Shown here piece after piece: positions 7,014 through 14,286 of a stretch of DNA of 14,286 nucleotides. This stretch comes from Candidatus Altimarinota bacterium (GTDB taxonomy: Bacteria; Patescibacteriota; Gracilibacteria; BD1-5; UBA2023). The notes under the pieces were generated by a model. The model saw nothing but the letters and a program-made list of their open reading frames with translations, was not told the DNA's origin and did no database searches. Made by a program: the position numbers and the translations under genes. The first letter of the stretch is position 1; every line of letters starts with the position of its first letter. The stretch is taken from NCBI GenBank assembly GCA_008015855.1, contig SSGK01000050.1, positions 1 through 14,286 of the forward strand, in the 5' to 3' direction.

Positions 7014-7379
7014 ATGAATACTCTTTCAAAAGTTGGATATTCTGCTCTTGGTAGTGCACTTGCTATTTCTCAGACATTTGCTGCTGATGGTTCTACTCTT
7101 TTTGGTGGATCTAAGGATACATCAAAAATTACTGGTGCTGGAGGTACTGCTGAAAATGCCGTACAATCACTTGTTGGAAATGCTATGGCCTTTCTCGGAA
7201 TCGTTGCAGTTCTCTATGGTATCTATGGTGGATTCCTCATTGTTACCGCAGGAGGTGATGATGGAAAGGTAAAGACTGGACGTACTATCCTTATTCAGGT
7301 TGCTATCGGTCTTATCGTAATCTTCCTTGCAAACTCAATTATTCAATGGGTACTTTCTCGTATTCTTACTGGTGCTTAG
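7014..7379 (+). CDS. VirB2/TrbC-like T4SS pilin-family small membrane protein (121 aa)
   Basis: The protein starts MNTLSKVGYSALGSALAISQTFAADG, a signal peptide likely cut after TFA. Two hydrophobic segments follow, around residues 57-77 (FLGIVAVLYGIYGGFLIV) and 91-113 (ILIQVAIGLIVIFLANSIIQWVL), joined by the short polar loop TAGGDDGKVKTG. This layout is typical of the T4SS pilin (VirB2/TrbC) family seen in many candidate-phyla bacteria. An in-frame ATG at 6909 was rejected because it lies in the previous terminator and upstream of the promoter at 6952-6980. The gene is alone, with a strong promoter and a perfect terminator, and no other T4SS genes are in the window. About 20 glycines use only GGN. 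The exact role (pilus subunit or another membrane protein) is unproven. It stops at TAG. Confidence 0.8.
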   Translation: MNTLSKVGYSALGSALAISQTFAADGSTLFGGSKDTSKITGAGGTAENAVQSLVGNAMAFLGIVAVLYGIYGGFLIVTAGGDDGKVKTGRTILIQVAIGLIVIFLANSIIQWVLSRILTGA

Positions 7380-7390
7380 TATTCTTTCTA

Positions 7391-7424
7391 AAATCCCTTC
7401 TTCGCTTGAAGAAGGGATTTTTTG
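7391..7424 (+). terminator. Terminator of the pilin gene
   Basis: A perfect 13-bp stem (7391-7403 and 7408-7420) with a 4-base loop and a T-run to 7423. Confidence 0.95.
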
Positions 7425-7461
7425 TTGTGTTTTTTTGATTTTTGGTTACAGTACATCAATC

Positions 7462-7467
7462 TATACT
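7462..7467 (+). promoter_or_regulatory. Candidate -10 box of leuS
   Basis: TATACT lies 12 bases before the leuS ATG, so the mRNA would have a leader of only about 6 bases. -35 candidates at 7435-7440 and 7442-7447 are at poor distances (21 and 14 bases). Confidence 0.4.
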
Positions 7468-7479
7468 TAATTTTTCTGT

Positions 7480-10287
7480 ATGCCGTATAATCATAAAGAA
7501 TTAGAAACCAAGTGGCAAAAATACTGGTCAGAAAATAAAACATTTAAAACAGAAAATGATTTTTCTCGACCAAAATTCTACTCTCTCGATATGTTTCCAT
7601 ATCCTTCGGGAGCAGGGCTTCATGTGGGTCATCCAAAGGGTTTTGTGGGAAATGATATATTTACTCGATACAAGCATGCAAAGGGATTTAATGTACTTCA
7701 TCCGATGGGATGGGATGCTTTTGGTCTCCCTGCAGAAAACTATGCAATTAAGACAGGGACACATCCTCGCATTACTACGGATACGAATATTGCGAATTAC
7801 AAGCGTCAGCTTCAGATTCTCGGTCTTGGGTATGATTGGGATCGCGAGATTGACACCACTGACCCAGAGTATTACAAGTGGACTCAGTGGATATTTACAA
7901 AGCTTTTTGAGAATGGACTTGCCTATGAACAGGATCTTCCGATTAATTATTGTCCGAGCTGTAAGACGGGTCTCGCAAATGAGGAAGTACTTTCAGATAA
8001 TACCTGTGATCGTTGTGGAACACTCGCTGAGAAACGAGCGCTTCGTCAGTGGGTACTCGCAATTACAAAATATGCAGAACGACTCATCAGTGATGTTGAT
8101 GAGCTTGATTGGGCTGAAGGGATTAAGGAAATGCAACGAAATTGGATAGGGAAGAGCGAAGGATGTGAGTTCGAGATGCGAAAATCAGATGATGCGAGTA
8201 AATTTATCTCAGTATATACGACACGTATTGATACGGTATATGGGATGACTTATGCAGTTATGGCACCAGATCACCCACGTGTCTATGATTTTATTACCGA
8301 TGAACAATCAGTGGCTTGTGAGGCATATATTACCGAAGCAGCGAGTCGTTCTGATCAGGATCGAACGAATGAAGGGAAAGAAAAAACTGGAGTATGGACA
8401 GGGTCTTTTATGATAAATCCGTTCAATGGAGAATCGGTTCCACTTTGGATCGGGGATTATGTACTTGGACATTATGGAACGGGTGCTGTAATGGCAGTTC
8501 CAGCGCATGATGAGCGAGATTTTGCTTTTGCGAAGAAGTATGGTTTAAAAATTAAAAATGTTATTGAACCAAATGATGGGGCTAAAAAATCGGGATTATT
8601 TTATGGAAACTTAGATTGAAAATACGAAATTCAACCATCTTCTCCAGGTCAATATGATGCTAACATGGAACTTTACAAAGCCTTCAAAAATAATGAAATT
8701 TCATTTCCATGAAAACATTGTGGTATTTTAGTAAATTCATCATCATTTGATTGATATACTGATGAAATGGCTCGAAAGGTTCTTTCAGAAAAAGCAGAAT
8801 CCGAAGGTTTTGGTCATAAGAAAGTAAACTACAAACTCCGTGATTGGCTCTTCTCTCGTCAGCGATATTGGGGGGAACCGATTCCGCTCATTCATCTGGC
8901 TCTAGAGGATCTCAAGAAACTACCACATATTTCAGATATTTCTGAAGCAACCAATCCCGATCTTGCCTATATTCTCAAACGTGATGCGCTTCCGGGTGAA
9001 AAAACGGAATGAGTGTCTTGTAAGTGTGGACATATTCGCGAGCTTGTTATCGGTGGAAAGGTGTATTCAAAGATCTATGATGGGATTAATTCAAAGATTG
9101 TAATCGACTCCAATCTCCCACTCGTGCTTCCAGAAGTAGAGAAGTATGAGCCAGCATGAGATGGGCAATCTCCTCTTGCGACGGTGCCTGATTGGGTAAA
9201 TGTGACACTTGCATCCAACCTATGAGGAAAGCGCGAGACCAATACTATGCCTCAATGGGGTGGAAGTTGTTGGTACTATCTCCGATATATGGATCCAAAG
9301 AATTCAGAATCCCTCGTGGCAAATGAGGTAGTAAAGTATTGGGGAGAAGTAGATAACTATGTAGGTGGAGCGGAGCATGCAGTGCTTCATCTTCTCTATG
9401 CACGTTTTTGGCATAAATTCCTCTATGATATCGGGGTAGTTCCTACCAAAGAACCATTCCATCGTCTCCGTAATCAGGGTATGATCCTTGCATATGCCTT
9501 TGAACGAGAGAATGGTTGACTCGTAGCAGTTGATCTCGTAGAAGAGCGAGAAGATGGAAAATTTTATGAGATTTCAACAGGAAATGAAGTAAAGCGAATC
9601 ATCTCGAAAATGAGTAAATCCCTCAAGAATGTAGTGAATCCAGATGATATTGTCGATGAGCATGGAGCAGATAGTCTCCGTATGTATGAGATGGCTATTT
9701 CTGATTTCAAGGATGCAGCACCATGGGATACAAAGGGGTTAATCGGTATTCGTCGATTCCTTGATAAGACATACATGACATTTGAAAAATCAGATCGATT
9801 TGCACAGGATGATATGAAGGCGATGAAACTCCTCCATAAGACCATCAAAAAAGTAGGGGAAGATATCGAGGCATATAAATTTAATACCGCTATATCGGCT
9901 CTTCAGATTCTACTCAATGAATGATTACCAAAGGATAGCGAGTTTCAAAAGGAATGGAAGGAAGTATTTACTGTTCTCCTTCATCCATTTGCTCCACATA
10001 TGGCAGAAGAGCTCTGGGAAAGTATGTGACATGCTCAATCCGTGTATTTTGCAGAATGGCCAGAATATGATGAATTTATGCTCGTAGATGATGAGGTTAC
10101 GATTGCAGTACAGGTGAATGGAAAACTTCGAGGAACGATCACATGTATGAATTGAGTGGCTCAGGATGAGGTTTCCGCACTCGCACATGAATCGCCAGAG
10201 ATTGCAAAATGGCTGGAAGGAAAAATCCTCGTAAAAGAGATATTTATCCCGAATAAAATGCTCTCCATCGTAGTGAAAGATGTTTAA
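7480..10287 (+). CDS. leuS: Leucyl-tRNA synthetase (935 aa), read through ten UGA-Gly codons
   Basis: A class I synthetase that charges tRNA-Leu. The HIGH box is HVGH (48-51), within PYPSGAGLHVGHPKG. A zinc-ribbon-like CxxC pair sits at C158/C161 and C176/C179. The CP1 editing domain (about 225-375) contains TTRIDTVYG and GTGAVMAVPAHDERD. LRDWLFSRQRYWGEPIP is at 453-469 and KMSKS at 710-714, and the C-terminal tRNA-binding domain includes VNGKLRG. The bacterial Leu-specific insertion precedes KMSKS. UGA encodes Gly at 380, 411, 425, 511, 560, 582, 680, 815, 850 and 892; the first 379 codons contain none. An unusually long segment (about 473-545) follows PIPLIH and carries a CxC motif. Nucleotides 8541-8766 are clearly more AT-rich than the flanks. 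The gene has its own terminator. Confidence 0.96.
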
Positions 10288-10289
10288 AT

Positions 10290-10324
10290 AATAATCCCCC
10301 GGTATCCGGGGGATGATTATTTTA
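10290..10324 (+). terminator. Terminator of leuS
   Basis: A GC-rich 9-bp stem (10294-10302 and 10306-10314) with a TAT loop, extended by imperfect A/T pairs and a T-rich tail. It starts at the leuS stop codon. Confidence 0.9.
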
Positions 10325-10389
10325 TTCTTGATAAATAGGAAAGATTGAGTAGAGTGATACAATTCTTTTATTTCCTTTCTTTCAAATCT

Positions 10390-10998
10390 ATGATAGATAT
10401 GGCATATGTATCTTTTGATATAGAAGCATCAGGAAAAACTCCCGGAAAGTATTCACTGTTATCATTGTGAGCGTGTTCGGTTCAGAATCTCGATGAACAA
10501 TTTTATAGTGAATTGAAACCAATAAGTCCTCATTATATACCAGAAGCGGTTCGTATTGGTGCTTTGTGACTCAAATGTATCCAGCCACATATGAATGATT
10601 CAACATGTAATCCGCTTCATGTTGATTTTATCCCTGAGAGAGTATTGGCGATACTTTCTCAGGATTGAGAAACTCCAAAAGATTCCATGGAACGATATGT
10701 TGAATGGCTTGAGAACATACGGGATGGGAAAAAATTGGTTGAGGTTGCAGCGCCTATTCGGTTTGATTCCATGTGGACTACATGGTATCTCGATAATTTT
10801 TTCGAGGGAGATAATCCTTTTGGGGCAACGGGTGGTGAGGATATGAATTCGCTCTATCGAGGTGTTATGCGCAATACAAGAGCACACATAAAAGATTTAC
10901 AGTTACGTTCTGGTGAATTAACCCATAATGCACTCGATGATGCTGTGCAACAGGCAAAAGAATTTCAGTTTATTCTCTCTCTTTTCCAGAATGAATAA
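10390..10998 (+). CDS. DEDDh 3'-5' exonuclease of the RNase T/DnaQ superfamily (202 aa)
   Basis: Exo I is FDIE (residues 9-12, in VSFDIEASG), a plausible Exo II is RFDSMW, and Exo III is HNALDDA (179-185), the HxAxxDA form of the DEDDh subclass. These residues bind two metal ions for hydrolysis of nucleic acid from the 3' end. UGA encodes Gly at 27, 60 and 93, giving the expected strand LLSLGACSV after Exo I. Two in-frame ATGs exist (10390 and 10399). The first is chosen because it is preceded by AATCT like other starts here; MAYVSFDIE from the second is also possible. The substrate (RNA, DNA or small oligonucleotides) cannot be told. Its last 29 bases overlap the convergent gene on the minus strand. 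Confidence 0.82.
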
Positions 10999-11386
10999 CG
11001 GTTAAGTGAGGTTTTTGTTTTGTTAGTTTTGCTTCACCGTGTCACTCCATAATAACCTCAACCATCATATGTACGTGCTCTAGGTTTTGAATAGCACGTT
11101 TTATATCCATAAAATACGTTCCACGAATGAGGAGTGAGATGGTACTTACAATTCAAAACATCTTATCATCATCCCAGCCATGCTCTGATTCGTGTTGTTT
11201 GAGTCGGATATACATATCACTTTCAAGTCTCTCGAGAAATATCTCGTCACTTGGTGTCATATGAAGAATCGGAAGTTGCGGATATTTTGCATGAAAGTAG
11301 TCGCGTGCCGTATTGATCTCTTCTACTAGGATATGTCGAGTATATTGCATCTCTTCTTCCATAGATGCTTCGGGAGTGTTCTTCAT
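10970..11386 (-). CDS. Unknown protein (138 aa), read through two UGA-Gly codons
   Basis: Not recognised. It reads MKNTPEASMEEEMQYTRHIL..., acidic at the start, with a hydrophobic patch after the first UGA (FGIVSTISLLIRGTYF, residues 77-92) too short and interrupted to be a sure membrane segment. Next comes an amphipathic stretch (MDIKRAIQNLEHVHMMVEVIME) and a basic tail (KLTKQKPHL). UGA lies at residues 78 and 115. The ATG is 8 bases after the stop of the upstream 215-residue gene, so the pair is co-transcribed. The stop (TAA at 10970-10972) lies inside the 3' end of the convergent exonuclease gene. Without UGA readthrough it would end at residue 77. Confidence 0.65.
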
Positions 11387-11394
11387 GGTAGGAT

Positions 11395-12042
11395 TTATTT
11401 ATCGAGAAATATAGAAGGGGTTTGGCCCGTTCGAACCGAATAGACTTCACAGATTGGCTCATGTCATGATTGGGTGACCGCATCAAAGATATCTTGCATA
11501 ATATTTGGTTCATGAATATGAGCCATATACCTCTCTATAATATCATGAAAATAAACCGTTTCAGAAAGAGGGGTATAGACGATCCACATATTTTTGTTCG
11601 TGAGTCATTTTCTATCATTTCGTGCTCGACAGAAATCTATTTTTTCAGGTATACGAATCCGGCTTGTAGTGAAATCGATGGCATATTGCATTTTTCCAAT
11701 CTGACAATAGGCATCGATTCCATGGGAAATATCTTCTGACCATGATGCGAGTTGGATATGAATCGGTTTGTTTGGAAAGAATGCTTTCAGATATCCTTCA
11801 AGAATAGCTGCCTGAATATATTCTCGTTCTTTCTGACGGATAAAGTTTGAGAAGCCTTCATTTTGAAACCGCAAAATACCCTCTATGGCACGAAATGTAC
11901 TTTTTCAGACAGATATTCGGAGGGTTTCTACTCATGATGGGCAACGAGAAAGCTCTGTATCATCAATGCTTCGAAGAATACGTTCAGCAAATGGAGTGAT
12001 AGAAGCTTCGGATGTGATTATTGCATCTTCCCTGGCATTCAT
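11395..12042 (-). CDS. Unknown protein (215 aa), possible nuclease-like fold, read through four UGA-Gly codons
   Basis: No family was recognised with confidence. UGA-Gly is at 37, 46, 146 and 193. The middle (about 100-146) runs HIQLASWSEDISHGIDAYC, then QYAIDFTTS and EKIDFCRARNDRKG. An acidic residue in a hairpin followed by a strand of the form (A)IDFT and a basic helix recalls PD-(D/E)xK nucleases, but the canonical Lys is Thr here, so this is only a suggestion. The last 20 residues resemble a small strand-rich end. It has its own consensus-like promoter (TTGACA, 16 bases, TATAGT) and heads a two-gene unit with the 138-residue gene 8 bases downstream. The start at 12042 follows that promoter closely. 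Confidence 0.65.
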
Positions 12043-12060
12043 AAAATAGGTATTTTATAA

Positions 12061-12088
12061 ACTATAACTATAATTATATGATTGTCAA
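12061..12088 (-). promoter_or_regulatory. Promoter of the 215-aa/138-aa gene pair
   Basis: On the minus strand TTGACA (12083-12088), a 16-base spacer and TATAGT (12061-12066) end 18 bases before the ATG. It lies in the 52-base gap after yvcK, which shows no terminator, so yvcK transcripts may also read through. Confidence 0.7.
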
Positions 12089-12094
12089 AATAGA

Positions 12095-13090
12095 TTATTT
12101 TATCCAGCCAGTAATAATATCATCCAATACCTTATTAAGCTTATTTGGATCATGACGAGCATAGTCAGTATTACTGACAAGGTCACGTTCAATGAGTTTA
12201 TAGTTCTTTCCATGAAAAAGGGAACAGTCTTTGATCTTTAAGGGTTTTTTATTCTCCTCTCTCTTGTAGCGATCAACAATATCATCGTCGATGGTTCCGT
12301 TGTTTACAATAACATAATCAAGGGATTTTTCCCCACTATATCGCTCGATAACATCGATAAAATCGATTACCTCCATATTCGTGGTCTCTCCGCGTTTCGT
12401 CATGATGTTGCAGACATAGATAATCTTGGCAGTTGTATTCTCGAGTGATTCACGCATTCCAGGGGAGAGGAGGTTTGGGACGATACTGGTATAGAGATCT
12501 CCGGGGCTAATAATAATATAATCCGAATTCATAATCGCTTCACGGGCTCGGGTATTGAGGGTTCACTTTCCTCAGACTAAAAAGGCATCGGTTATATTCT
12601 GATCAGGGTTATGTGTGCGCTCCCCAGGGTTTTTATCAGAAATGTCGATATTTTTCTCTCCGATTACTTCCGTTCCATCTTCGAATCGTACTCAGAGATG
12701 AACATCATCGAGGGTAACAGGGATAATACGTCATTTTACATCAAACATATCTGCAAGTGTATTAATAGCTCGTTCAAAGTCTCATGTAATATCAACCAAA
12801 GCGGTAAGGAGGATATTTCCGATTTTATTTCCTCAAATCACTCATGATTCATTAAATTGATATTCGAACAATTGTCGAACCATATCTGTATTTTTTGCGA
12901 GAGCAACAATAGCACGCCTAATATCTCAGGGAGGAAGAATTCCAAATTGATCTCTGATAGCTCCAGTGGTTCATCCATTATCAGCGACTGATACTATAGC
13001 GGAAATGTTATATTCTTTATTTCGTTTGAGACCTGTAAGTACATTAAAAGTTCCAGTTCCTCATCAAATTGTTGTAATGTTAAGAGTCAT
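12095..13090 (-). CDS. yvcK: YvcK/CofD-family gluconeogenesis and cell-envelope factor (331 aa)
   Basis: YvcK proteins bind UDP-sugars and are needed for normal peptidoglycan and cell shape in several bacteria. Signature segments: TTIGGGTGTF at 6-15, SVADNGGTTGAIRDQFGILPPGDIRR at 34-59 (matching the family's VADDGGSSGRLR...GILPPGD), GNKIGN at 87-92, LDDVHLGVRFEDGT at 127-140 and SPGDLYTSIVPNLL in the C-terminal half. UGA encodes Gly at 9, 10, 40, 55, 83, 86, 103, 120, 133, 173 and 176: eleven in the first 176 codons, none after. Residues 9-11 are UGA-UGA-GGA, a tandem recoded pair inside the Gly-rich nucleotide-binding loop. The length fits the family. It is divergent from the SPFH gene over a 65-base shared promoter region. 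Confidence 0.93.
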
Positions 13091-13094
13091 AGGT

Positions 13095-13122
13095 TTGATT
13101 ATGTATCGAATAGTGGTACAAT
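13095..13122 (+). promoter_or_regulatory. Promoter of the SPFH-nfeD unit
   Basis: TTGATT (13095-13100), a 16-base spacer and TACAAT (13117-13122). The predicted leader is about 27 bases. The -10 overlaps the yvcK -10 on the other strand. Confidence 0.6.
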
Positions 13123-13147
13123 TATATTGTTTTATTCTATTAATCAA
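13121..13147 (-). promoter_or_regulatory. Promoter of yvcK
   Basis: On the minus strand TTGATT (13142-13147), a 15-base spacer and TATAAT (13121-13126), with a leader of about 24 bases. Confidence 0.6.
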
Positions 13148-13155
13148 TCTTTCCT

Positions 13156-14037
13156 ATGCCTGGATTTTGAACACTCATCGTGTTAATATTCGTCTTTGCA
13201 GTAATTGTTCCTCTTTTTATCAGGAAAATTACTCAGTGAGAAGTGGGGCTTCGTGAATTTCTTGGTAAGTATACGGATACTGTTGGTCCTGGAATTGTAT
13301 TCTTAATACCAGGAATACAAACCCTTCGTAAGGTTGATATTCGTGAACAGGTTATTAATGTTCCGGAGCAACAAATCATTACAAAGGATAATGTAGCGGT
13401 AACCGTTGATGGAATAGTATACGTTCAGATTACCGACCCATACAAGGCTCAATATGAGATATCAAATGTATTTATGGCAGTGGTAAATCTTGCACAAACG
13501 AATCTTCGTAGTGTGCTTGGTACTATGGCTCTCGATGAGACACTCTCAAACCGTGAATCGATTAATGCTCGCCTTCTTGAATCCCTTGATCGTGAAACGA
13601 GTAAGTGGTGAGTAAAGGTAATGCGTGTTGAAATTAAAAAGCTTGAACCACCACATGATGTTCAAGCAATGATGAATACTATTAAGAATGCACAGAGTGA
13701 AAAGACTGCAAAGATTACTGAGGCAGAAGGGTATAAGATAGCCCTCATTACAAAAAGTGAGGCTGACAAACAATCACAGATTCTTCAAGCAGAAGGACAA
13801 AAACAATCACAGATTCTTCAAGCAGAAGGAGAAGCTCAAGCAAAGGTTGCTATTGCTGAAGTGGAAGCAAAGCGATTGGAACTCGAATCAATTGCAGCAC
13901 AACAATTCTTTCAATGAGCAGCAGTAACAAAGGAACAACTTAAGGTAATCGAATGAGCTCTTGGGGAAAATACAAAATACGTACTCGATAGTGATATTCT
14001 TGCTGGTGTTTCAAAGATATTTGGTTCTACAAAATAG
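13156..14037 (+). CDS. Stomatin-like SPFH/Band 7 membrane protein (293 aa)
   Basis: SPFH proteins form membrane-anchored oligomeric cages, usually partnered with NfeD and membrane proteases. An N-terminal membrane segment (TLIVLIFVFAVIVPLFI, 6-22) is followed by the Band 7 domain (about 28-160), with VGPGIVFLIPGIQTLRKVDIRE, ITKDNVAVTVDGIVYVQITDP and the conserved WG(V)KV at 151-155. A long Glu/Ala/Gln/Lys coiled coil (about 165-250) includes two identical 9-residue copies of QSQILQAEG. UGA-Gly is at 5, 28, 152, 254 and 267; residue 152 is the invariant Gly after Trp. The ATG at 13156 restores the membrane anchor, while a later GTG at 13243 would remove it. It stops at TAG, 26 bases before nfeD. 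Confidence 0.93.
13771..13830 (+). repeat. Tandem duplication within the SPFH coiled coil
   Basis: Identical 27-base copies at 13771-13797 and 13804-13830 are spaced 33 bases (11 codons). Both encode QSQILQAEG. Third-codon positions are also identical, so the duplication is recent or homogenised. Confidence 0.85.
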
Positions 14038-14063
14038 TTTAATAAAGTATAATTATATAGATT

Positions 14064-14286
14064 ATGGTTTCACTTTTGTACATTTGGTTGTCAGTTGGAG
14101 TGGGATTTCTTATATTAGAAGTGCTGACGGCTACATTCTATGGACTCTCTCTTTCTCTTGCAGCATTCAGTGTTGCCATCTATGTTGGTATTACAGGAGA
14201 GACGAGTGTTTCTTTGATTCAGGCAATTCTCTTTGCCATAATCGGAACCGTGTGTGCTTTCCTGGTGCATGGTATACTGCGACCAA
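14064..14286 (+). CDS. NfeD-like membrane protein, first 74 residues (cut by window end)
   Basis: It starts MVSLLYIWLSVGVGFLILEVLTATFYGLSL. Three hydrophobic segments are visible (about 4-24, 26-43 and 51-70). The first contains the W...G...L.E motif common at the start of short NfeD proteins, and NfeD genes typically follow stomatin-like SPFH genes, as here after 26 bases. The soluble OB-fold domain expected at the C-terminus is outside the window. No UGA occurs in the visible part. The family call rests on the membrane pattern and the neighbour rather than a unique motif. Confidence 0.75.
   Translation, partial: MVSLLYIWLSVGVGFLILEVLTATFYGLSLSLAAFSVAIYVGITGETSVSLIQAILFAIIGTVCAFLVHGILRP

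Noticed and set aside
7556..8149. 197-codon open frame in another plus frame of leuS
   Set aside because: It overlaps the conserved HIGH-to-editing region fully and its translation has no domain-like pattern.
7480..10287. leuS, obgE and yvcK as pseudogenes with many stops
   Set aside because: All interruptions are TGA, frames never shift, and homology continues through each one with Gly expected.
9925..10362. 145-codon open frame on the minus strand over the leuS 3' end
   Set aside because: It lies antisense to the conserved LeuRS C-terminus and its translation resembles no family; a shadow.

Overview
The window comes from a bacterium that reads UGA as glycine (genetic code 25). This code is known from the candidate-phyla bacteria Gracilibacteria (BD1-5) and Absconditabacteria (SR1), and I cannot tell which of the two this is. 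The evidence is internal. Nine of the sixteen genes read in full or in part contain in-frame TGA, and 49 such codons were counted. Many of them fall where the protein family has an invariant glycine, for example the Walker A motif of ObgE, the GGGTG motif of YvcK and the WG of stomatins. Every gene whose end is visible stops at TAA or TAG. Read with the standard code, leuS, obgE, yvcK, the stomatin gene and the large secreted protein would each look like strings of broken fragments.

Layout, left to right. 1-652 (minus): 5' part of a UDP-GlcNAc 2-epimerase-like gene. 751-2973 (minus): one 740-residue secreted protein with two CBM2-like modules, a Tyr/Asn/Ser/Thr-rich linker carrying a C-x10-C repeat, and a right-handed beta-helix. 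3091-4500 (minus): obgE. 4656-4826 (plus): rpmG (bL33). 4918-5531 (minus): two small 97-residue unknown genes. 5819-6882 (plus): the classic rpsF-ssb-rpsR operon. 7014-7379 (plus): a VirB2/TrbC-like pilin with its own promoter and terminator. 7480-10287 (plus): leuS. 10390-10998 (plus): a DEDDh 3'-5' exonuclease. 10970-12042 (minus): two unknown genes. 12095-13090 (minus): yvcK. 13156-14286 (plus): a stomatin-like SPFH gene followed by an nfeD-like gene cut by the window end.

Most of the window is housekeeping: translation (bL33, bS6, bS18, LeuRS, ObgE), DNA maintenance (SSB, exonuclease) and envelope or membrane functions (epimerase, YvcK, SPFH/NfeD, secreted beta-helix protein). Transcription units are short. 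Several have clear sigma70-type promoters and perfect-stem terminators, and no clear Shine-Dalgarno sequence precedes any start codon.

The less ordinary points are these. UGA-glycine use is uneven: none in the ribosomal, ssb and pilin genes, none in the first 379 codons of leuS, and 11 in the first 176 codons of yvcK. The secreted repeat-bearing protein is unusual. The rpmG and rpsF promoters match closely. The yvcK and SPFH promoters overlap head to head. No tRNA, rRNA, CRISPR array, insertion sequence or defence system was seen.
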